From: Halorussus salinus
GTDB lineage: Archaea; Halobacteriota; Halobacteria; Halobacteriales; Haladaptataceae
Direction: 5' to 3'
Length of the DNA stretch: 64,000 nucleotides
Assembly (NCBI RefSeq): GCF_004765815.2
Contig: NZ_ML974128.1
Coordinates: forward strand, 186,001-250,000
The notes under the pieces were generated by a model. The model was not told where the DNA came from and did not search any database. It was given only the letters and a program-made list of their open reading frames with translations. Made by a program: the position numbers and the translations under genes. Shown here piece after piece: positions 57,359 to 64,000 of this stretch. Numbering within the stretch: position 1 is the first letter of the stretch; every line of letters starts with the position of its first letter.

Positions 57359-57703
57359 TCACATCCCCTCCACGAGGTCGGTGAACCGGTCGGCCACGTC
57401 CTCGCGGCGCGTCACCGAGAGCGACAGCGACCCCTCGTCCAACTCGACGGTCACGCGCTCCAACCGCGGCGAGTACACCTTGTGGTGGTGGCCCGCGGTC
57501 GGGTCGAGTTTGGTCCGTTCCTCCACGAGGTCGCAGGCGCGTAGCTCCTCCAGTCGCCGGTAGACGGTCGGCTCCGATACGCCACAGCGTTCGCTCAGTG
57601 CGTTGGCTGACATGGGTTCGATACTCGTAGCTGTGAGGATTTCGCGGACGGTCTCGTCTTCGAGGAGCGCGGCGACCTCCTCGACATCGCAGTCCTCACT
57701 CAC
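57359..57703 (-). CDS. ArsR-type winged-helix regulator
   Basis: This 114-residue HTH protein starts with GTG (VSEDCDVEEVAALLED). The helix-turn-helix is EPMSANALSERCGVSEPTVYRRLEEL (about 30-55), with a wing in ERTKLDPTAGHHHKVYSP. It is an ArsR-like single-domain regulator, with the His cluster as a possible metal or redox site. A TATA box lies 27 nt upstream on its strand. It is coupled without a gap to the downstream membrane protein. Confidence 0.85.
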   Translation of the reverse strand: MSEDCDVEEVAALLEDETVREILTATSIEPMSANALSERCGVSEPTVYRRLEELRACDLVEERTKLDPTAGHHHKVYSPRLERVTVELDEGSLSLSVTRREDVADRFTDLVEGM

Positions 57704-57730
57704 TGGTATCGAGGTACTGACGCAATCGAC

Positions 57731-57737
57731 ATAAAAA
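57731..57737 (-). promoter_or_regulatory. TATA box of the ArsR/DUF7521 operon
   Basis: On the minus strand TTTTTAT occupies 57731-57737, about 28-34 nt before the GTG start at 57703. Position and sequence fit an archaeal TATA box. Confidence 0.55.
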
Positions 57738-57784
57738 CCCACCGAGAGCTTCAGGTCGTGAAAGTCCGCCGAGTCGGTTCTCGC

Positions 57785-57850
57785 CGACCGACTCACTCGT
57801 TCTGCTGGGCGTCAACGACCGCCACGCCCGCCAGATTCACCATGTCGCTT
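57785..57850 (-). pseudogene. Remnant 3' end of a second malic-enzyme gene
   Basis: 57795-57840 matches 57989-58034 (the end of the functional malic-enzyme gene) at 45 of 46 positions. Read on the minus strand it gives [18 protein letters not shown] and a stop. Differences from the intact gene are a silent Val codon change (GTT for GTA), a silent Asp change (GAC for GAT), Met for Ile, and TGA for TAA. This fits the leftover end of a diverged homolog rather than a fresh copy. Confidence 0.7.
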
Positions 57851-57986
57851 GGACCTTTTTTCCGCTCGGGTCTCCTCGCTCGCTCCGCTCACGCCACCGG
57901 CGTTCGCGTCGCTTACTGCGGGCACCGCTCGCGCAAAAAATCTCCACCAAAAAAGGCCGCTCGCTCACTCCGTTCGCTCGCGGAGC

Positions 57987-57988
<2 letters not shown>
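57847..57988. repeat. Spacer with haloarchaeal-type intergenic repeat
   Basis: Between the gene end and the remnant lies a sequence with two poly-A/T runs (57935-57940, 57950-57955; TTTTTT on the minus strand) and GAGCGAACGGAGTGAGCGAG-like stretches at both ends. Similar runs are frequent in haloarchaeal intergenic DNA and can fold back on themselves. The T-runs could terminate the malic-enzyme transcript. Confidence 0.5.
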
Positions 57989-60245
<2,257 letters not shown>

Positions 60246-60328
60246 AGTCGGGGCAACCGGTTCCGAGCGTAAAAAGCTACCCGAAGGCGTCGAATCGGGG
60301 TTCGACAGACGACGAAAGACCGCGAGTC

Positions 60329-61444
60329 TCAGCTCTCGTCGTCTTCCTGCACCAACACGTCGGGGCGTGCTATCACGCCGTCGTAGTCGTAGGCGTCCAC
60401 GGGCGTCGTCGGCCAGTCGCCGGTGTCGGTCAGGACCTCGAAGCCGTCGTCGGTCACTAGCACGGTGTCCTCGCTCTTGGCCCCCTGAATCGTCGGGTTG
60501 TAGGCGTAGGCCATCGGGGTGGTAATCTCGGCGTCGTCGCCGACCTCGGGCGCGGCGAACCACTCGCGGCCCGCGAACCCGGCCGCGCCGCCCTGATGGT
60601 GCTTTTGCCACTCGTCGTCGTAGCCCAGATGCTCGTAAGCGGCCTGTATCGCCTGAAAGACGCTCGTTGGGTCGCCCGAGAGACCGGCGATGGCTCGGGT
60701 CGCGCCGAGTGCAGTCACTTCCACGATGCGCGCGGCGTGGTGCTTCTCGCCGAGTTCGTTCAGGTCGGCGTCGTCCATCTCCGACTCGAAGGCGACGCAC
60801 CGAGTCGCGCTAGCGTGGAGACCGTCGCGCTGGGTCGTGACCGAGACCAGCGCGTACTCGCCCAACTGGGCGTTCGTCGGCGTGTAGTGGCGGTACTTAC
60901 GGGCGCGCTCGCTTCCGCCGACCAGCGCGACGGGGACCTCGATGTCCCGCGCCGAGAGCGCCACGCGGAGCGCCGAAGCGACCTCCGACTCCACGTCGCC
61001 GGGTCGGAGTTCCCGACAGACCGACTCGACGGCTTGGGCGGTCTCCTGCCCGAGTTGCCGGTAGTTTTCTACGTCCTCGTCGGTGAGCGGCTGGCGGAGG
61101 GGCGACGCGTCTACCGTTTCCATCCCCGGTACGTCGAAGTCGGCCGCGGCGGGCGCGGCGCTGTGGTCGGCGACGGCCTCGGCGAGCGACGACTCGTACC
61201 ACTGGAACTCGGTGACGGGCACGTCGGTCGGTCCCTCCTCGCGGAAGCGGTTGGTCTCGATGTTGCTCGTCACGACTTCGAGTCCGTCGCCGTCGTACCC
61301 CACCGCGGCCACGCCGATGTCGCCCTCGCGGTCCACGACGTTGCTCGCGCCGGTCAGCCACGCGAAGGAGTTCGGTCGCGCGAACCAGACCGCTTCGAGG
61401 TCGTTCTCGGCGAGGTAGGTGTCGAGACGCTCCTGTTTGGTCAT
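60329..61444 (-). CDS. M24 (Xaa-Pro peptidase/creatinase-fold) protein lacking metal ligands
   Basis: This 371-residue protein has a creatinase-type N-domain ([21 protein letters not shown]) and a pita-bread C-domain. Of the five metal ligands of active M24 peptidases, both Asp are missing (LVSVTTQ and HASATRC) and the fourth (Glu) is Asn (YAYNPTIQG). The His (KHHQGG) and the last Glu (SEDTVLV) remain. It may act without metal like creatinase, or be a binding protein. The start MTKQERLD is chosen by alignment with the N-domain; ATG 61492 is an alternative. Confidence 0.8.
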   Translation of the reverse strand: MTKQERLDTYLAENDLEAVWFARPNSFAWLTGASNVVDREGDIGVAAVGYDGDGLEVVTSNIETNRFREEGPTDVPVTEFQWYESSLAEAVADHSAAPAAADFDVPGMETVDASPLRQPLTDEDVENYRQLGQETAQAVESVCRELRPGDVESEVASALRVALSARDIEVPVALVGGSERARKYRHYTPTNAQLGEYALVSVTTQRDGLHASATRCVAFESEMDDADLNELGEKHHAARIVEVTALGATRAIAGLSGDPTSVFQAIQAAYEHLGYDDEWQKHHQGGAAGFAGREWFAAPEVGDDAEITTPMAYAYNPTIQGAKSEDTVLVTDDGFEVLTDTGDWPTTPVDAYDYDGVIARPDVLVQEDDES

Positions 61445-61634
61445 GTGTGGTCGGTCGTCACCAACCGCCTTGAAGGGGTCGAATTCGGTCATTCTTCCGC
61501 CCCGGATTGCTCTCGTCTTGGACCCGTCCGGAGCGCCAGTCGAACAGACCTAAGTACGACCGGTCGAAAGGTCCGATAAGGGGAGTTCCAACCGTGCAAG
61601 TCCACACACTCCGACACGCGGGAGGTATCCACTG

Positions 61635-62111
61635 ATGGTCCGGTTCCGCCACCTCGCGGGCGTCACGACCGGTCTCACGTTCGCGCTCATCCTCCTCGGC
61701 GTCTACACCGCCGCGATGGGCGCGGGCCTGTCGTGTTCGGCCCAGTGGCCGTTCTGTGACGGCGGTCTGATTCCGCAGACGTGGCCGAGCTTCATCGAGT
61801 GGTTCCACCGCCTCGTCGCCATGATCACCGGGTTCTTCATCCTCGGGACCGCCGCCGGGTCGTGGAAGTATACCAGCCAGAAGCGCATCCGAGGAGCCGC
61901 CACCCTCGCGCTCGCCGTCACGCCGATTCAGGTCGTCCTCGGCGGCGCGACGGTGTTCGTCTACACGCCGCTCGTGCAGGTGGCCCACCACACCGCCGCG
62001 CTGATAATCTTCGGCGCGCTGTTGGCGACGACGCTGTGGTCCTACGAGGAGTCGGGCGCGCCCGACTCCCGGACCGCCGACGCCGCGGCCGGGTATCCGA
62101 GCGACGACTGA
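61635..62111 (+). CDS. ctaA: Half-size CtaA/Cox15 heme A synthase
   Basis: This 158-residue protein has four membrane spans. It contains H58 (IEWFHRLVA) and H118/H119 (VAHHTAA), positions that bind heme, and the extracellular cysteine pair C34-x6-C41 known from Bacillus CtaA. Full-length CtaA has eight spans as an internal duplication; archaeal forms with four exist and probably dimerise. It would convert heme O to heme A for terminal oxidase. The upstream gene is divergent. Confidence 0.85.
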   Translation: MVRFRHLAGVTTGLTFALILLGVYTAAMGAGLSCSAQWPFCDGGLIPQTWPSFIEWFHRLVAMITGFFILGTAAGSWKYTSQKRIRGAATLALAVTPIQVVLGGATVFVYTPLVQVAHHTAALIIFGALLATTLWSYEESGAPDSRTADAAAGYPSDD

Positions 62112-62158
62112 ACAATTTAGCGGCGCTCTCCTCCGAATCTGGACGGTTCGCGCCACGA

Positions 62159-62166
62159 TTATATAG
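62159..62166 (+). promoter_or_regulatory. TATA box of the amino-acid ABC operon
   Basis: TTATATAG at 62159-62166 lies about 33-40 nt before the ATG at 62199. It is the strongest A+T block in the gap. Confidence 0.5.
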
Positions 62167-62198
62167 TATCGCGTAGACGTGATGTCGGGGGAAAAACA

Positions 62199-63119
62199 AT
62201 GGACATCGACAGGCGGTCGTTTGTCAAGGGGAGTGCAGGAATCGTCGGCGGACTCGCGTTGGGCGGAGTCTCCGGAGCGCAGGACCAAGGCGTGATTCGA
62301 ATCGGGTCGGACATCCCGTACAAGCCGTTCGAGTACAGAACGCAGGACGGGACGCTGGTCGGGTTCGACGTGGACATCGCGGAGGCCATCTTCGGCGAGT
62401 TAGACCGGGAGTACGAGTTCGTCCAGACCGGGTTCGACACCATCATTCCGAGTCTGAACAACGGGAACTTCCGCATCATCATGTCGGCGATGACCATCAA
62501 CGACCAGCGGGCCGAGCAGGTGGACTTCTCGGAACCGTACTTCATCGCGTTCCAGACGGTCGCGATTCTGGAGAGCGGCAACATCCAAAGTCTGGAGGAC
62601 CTCGAAGGGAAGACCGTCGCGGTCCAGAAGGGGACCACGGGCGAGGCCGCCGCTCAAGAACTGCAACAGCAGTTCGGCGGCAACCTCAACATCGACAGCT
62701 ACGACCAGATTACGGGCGCGTTCAACGCCTTACTGAACAATCAGGCGGTCGCGGTCATCAACGACAACGCGGTCAATCTCCAGTACACCGAGGACCAAGA
62801 GGCGGTCACCCTGCTTCAGGGCGAAGGACAGGCCGCCGAGGAGTTCGAGAGCGCGCCGCCCTACCTCACGCTGACGGTCGAACGCTACGGTATCGCGTTC
62901 CGGCAGGACGACGACGAGTTCCGCCAGCAGGTCAACGAGGCGCTGAACGCCGTCATCGCGAGCGGTCGGTACGAGGAGATTTACAGCGAGTACTTCACCG
63001 GCGCGCCGCCACAGAGCATCTTGGACCGGGCGCGCCCGTCGCCGGGGACGACCGCGGCGAACGGGACCGAGAACGGCACGGCCGGGAACGCGACCGACAC
63101 CACGACGAACGGCGGGTAA
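62199..63119 (+). CDS. Amino-acid ABC transporter substrate-binding protein
   Basis: This 306-residue Tat-exported protein (DIDRRSFVKGSAGIVGG) has the SBP family 3 fold: GSDIPYKPFEYRTQDGTLVG and FDVDIAEAIFGELDREY, then IIMSAMTINDQRAEQVDFSE, GKTVAVQKGTTGEAAA and the end EALNAVIASGRYEEIYSEYF. It captures polar or basic amino acids outside. It ends in a Gly/Asn/Thr tail (about 283-306) and no lipobox is seen, so it may be anchored through the N-terminus or remain free. It is followed by the permease 6 nt later. Confidence 0.93.
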   Translation: MDIDRRSFVKGSAGIVGGLALGGVSGAQDQGVIRIGSDIPYKPFEYRTQDGTLVGFDVDIAEAIFGELDREYEFVQTGFDTIIPSLNNGNFRIIMSAMTINDQRAEQVDFSEPYFIAFQTVAILESGNIQSLEDLEGKTVAVQKGTTGEAAAQELQQQFGGNLNIDSYDQITGAFNALLNNQAVAVINDNAVNLQYTEDQEAVTLLQGEGQAAEEFESAPPYLTLTVERYGIAFRQDDDEFRQQVNEALNAVIASGRYEEIYSEYFTGAPPQSILDRARPSPGTTAANGTENGTAGNATDTTTNGG

Positions 63120-63125
63120 TCCGAG

Positions 63126-64000
63126 ATGGGGGAGACGTACACCGACGAGCAGGCGGTGGAGGCACCCGGAGACGAGAGTCTGCTGACCGACGAGCGCGTC
63201 AAGTGGGCGGGGATGGCGGTGGCGCTGGTGTTCACGGCGCTCGTCGTCGGGTTCATCGGTCTCGTCCTCCTCGAGTACGTGAACTACGAACTGCTGACGG
63301 CGGTCGTGCCGCGATTCGTCGTAGCGTTCTTCCGGGTCGTGGTGGTGGTCGTCATCTCCAGCGTCCTCGCGGTCACTGCCGGGGTGTTCGTCGGGTTGGG
63401 TCGAGTCTCGCGTACCTCCATCACGCACGCCATCGCGACCGCGTACGTCCAGTTCTTCCGGGGGACGCCACTGCTGTTTCAGTTGTTCATCATCTATCTG
63501 GGCGTCCCGTCGCTGTGGGCGACGGGCCAGTTCCCGATATCGCAGGGGTGGCAGGTCTACCCGCCGATTCTGGTCATCGACTGGACGTTCATCACGGCCG
63601 TCGTCGCGCTGACGCTGAACCACGCGGCGTACGTCGGCGAGGCCGTGAAGGGCGGCATCAACGCGGTGCCCGACGGCCAGATGGAGGCCGCGCGGTCGCT
63701 CGGGATGTCGTACGTCGATTCGATGCAGGAGATAATTCTGCCCCAAGCGTGGCGCAACGCGCTGGCGGCCATCGGCAACGACCAAGTCATCTTGGTCAAG
63801 GACACGTCGCTGTTGACCGTCATCGCGTTCCCGGAGATAATCACCGTCTTCCGGGAGATAAACTCGAACACGTTCGACGCGTGGACGCCCATCGTCCTCG
63901 TGGCGGTGACGTATCTCGCCATCACGCTCCCGCTGATGCGGACCGTCCAGTATCTCGAAGACCGCGCCGAGTGGGGCACCGGCGACGACGAGGAGTCCGG
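63126..64000 (+). CDS. Amino-acid ABC transporter permease (partial, runs off the end)
   Basis: The first 291 codons of a HisM/GlnP-type permease are visible. A short charged N-terminus is followed by hydrophobic spans (about 30-52, 65-90 and further). The EAA loop DGQMEAARSLGMSYVDSMQEI (about 183-203), followed by LPQAWRNALA, contacts the ATPase. The 3' end lies outside the window. The ATP-binding subunit is expected downstream. It is co-transcribed with the binding-protein gene. Confidence 0.93.
   Translation, partial: MGETYTDEQAVEAPGDESLLTDERVKWAGMAVALVFTALVVGFIGLVLLEYVNYELLTAVVPRFVVAFFRVVVVVVISSVLAVTAGVFVGLGRVSRTSITHAIATAYVQFFRGTPLLFQLFIIYLGVPSLWATGQFPISQGWQVYPPILVIDWTFITAVVALTLNHAAYVGEAVKGGINAVPDGQMEAARSLGMSYVDSMQEIILPQAWRNALAAIGNDQVILVKDTSLLTVIAFPEIITVFREINSNTFDAWTPIVLVAVTYLAITLPLMRTVQYLEDRAEWGTGDDEES

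Overview
The window is chromosomal DNA from a halophilic archaeon (class Halobacteria). The evidence is the high G+C content, strongly acidic proteins, many twin-arginine (Tat) signal peptides, a PGF-CTERM surface protein, an archaeal threonyl-tRNA synthetase with its own editing domain, HalOD1 and DUF7344-type proteins, and archaeal TATA boxes about 27 nt upstream of near-leaderless starts. The genus cannot be fixed from the sequence alone. No transposase, integrase, CRISPR array or rRNA was seen. The DNA reads as ordinary chromosome with some accessory surface and secretion genes.

Layout. 0.6-3.9 kb holds two tandem paralogous Tat-exported beta-propeller proteins. 3.9-20.5 kb is a run of small housekeeping and stress genes: zinc fingers, a rhodanese, three flavin/F420 PPOX-fold proteins, MsrB, a DUF429 protein, two ZIP-type transporters, HTH regulators, an SDR, Agl23 with a lipoprotein, a DUF2071 protein and a UspA protein. 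20.6-22.7 kb is a DgcN-DgcA pair (DUF1611 plus enolase-superfamily epimerase). 22.8-30.6 kb holds NhaC, ThrS, an NCS2 permease, a site-2 protease with CBS domains, a purine phosphoribosyltransferase and FxsA. A tRNA-Ile(GAT) at 30.7 kb is followed by an unexplained structured non-coding stretch.

31.0-36.1 kb is a phosphate-centred block: a PPP-type phosphatase one base before polyphosphate kinase 1, then an APH-fold kinase and a second metallophosphoesterase. 36.1-37.5 kb encodes a PGF-CTERM surface protein with a coupled membrane protein. 37.6-42.6 kb carries a peroxiredoxin and a translationally coupled unknown/HAD/Cry-DASH operon that converges on an iron-sulfur PhrB-type photolyase. 42.8-45.0 kb carries an Lrp regulator, a HalOD1 protein, a zinc protein, a 2Fe-2S ferredoxin and a VOC protein.

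45.2-50.4 kb is the most accessory part: two unknown Tat-exported proteins separated by a 17-bp tandem array, then a 911-residue exported nuclease with a thermonuclease domain inside a duplicated scaffold and two lamin-tail domains. 50.6-57.7 kb has small membrane proteins, an AstE/AspA-type hydrolase, a PQQ-type propeller lipoprotein, a multi-PAS histidine kinase and an HTH/membrane pair. 58.0-60.2 kb is a malic enzyme/phosphotransacetylase fusion, followed downstream by the leftover 3' end of a second such gene. The window ends with an M24 protein that lacks most metal ligands, a half-size heme A synthase, and an amino-acid ABC substrate-binding protein and permease; the permease runs off the edge.

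The best leads are the nuclease architecture, the malic-enzyme remnant, the phosphatase-PPK1 operon with its upstream structured element, the mini-ORF bridging dgcN and dgcA, and the ligand-poor M24 protein.
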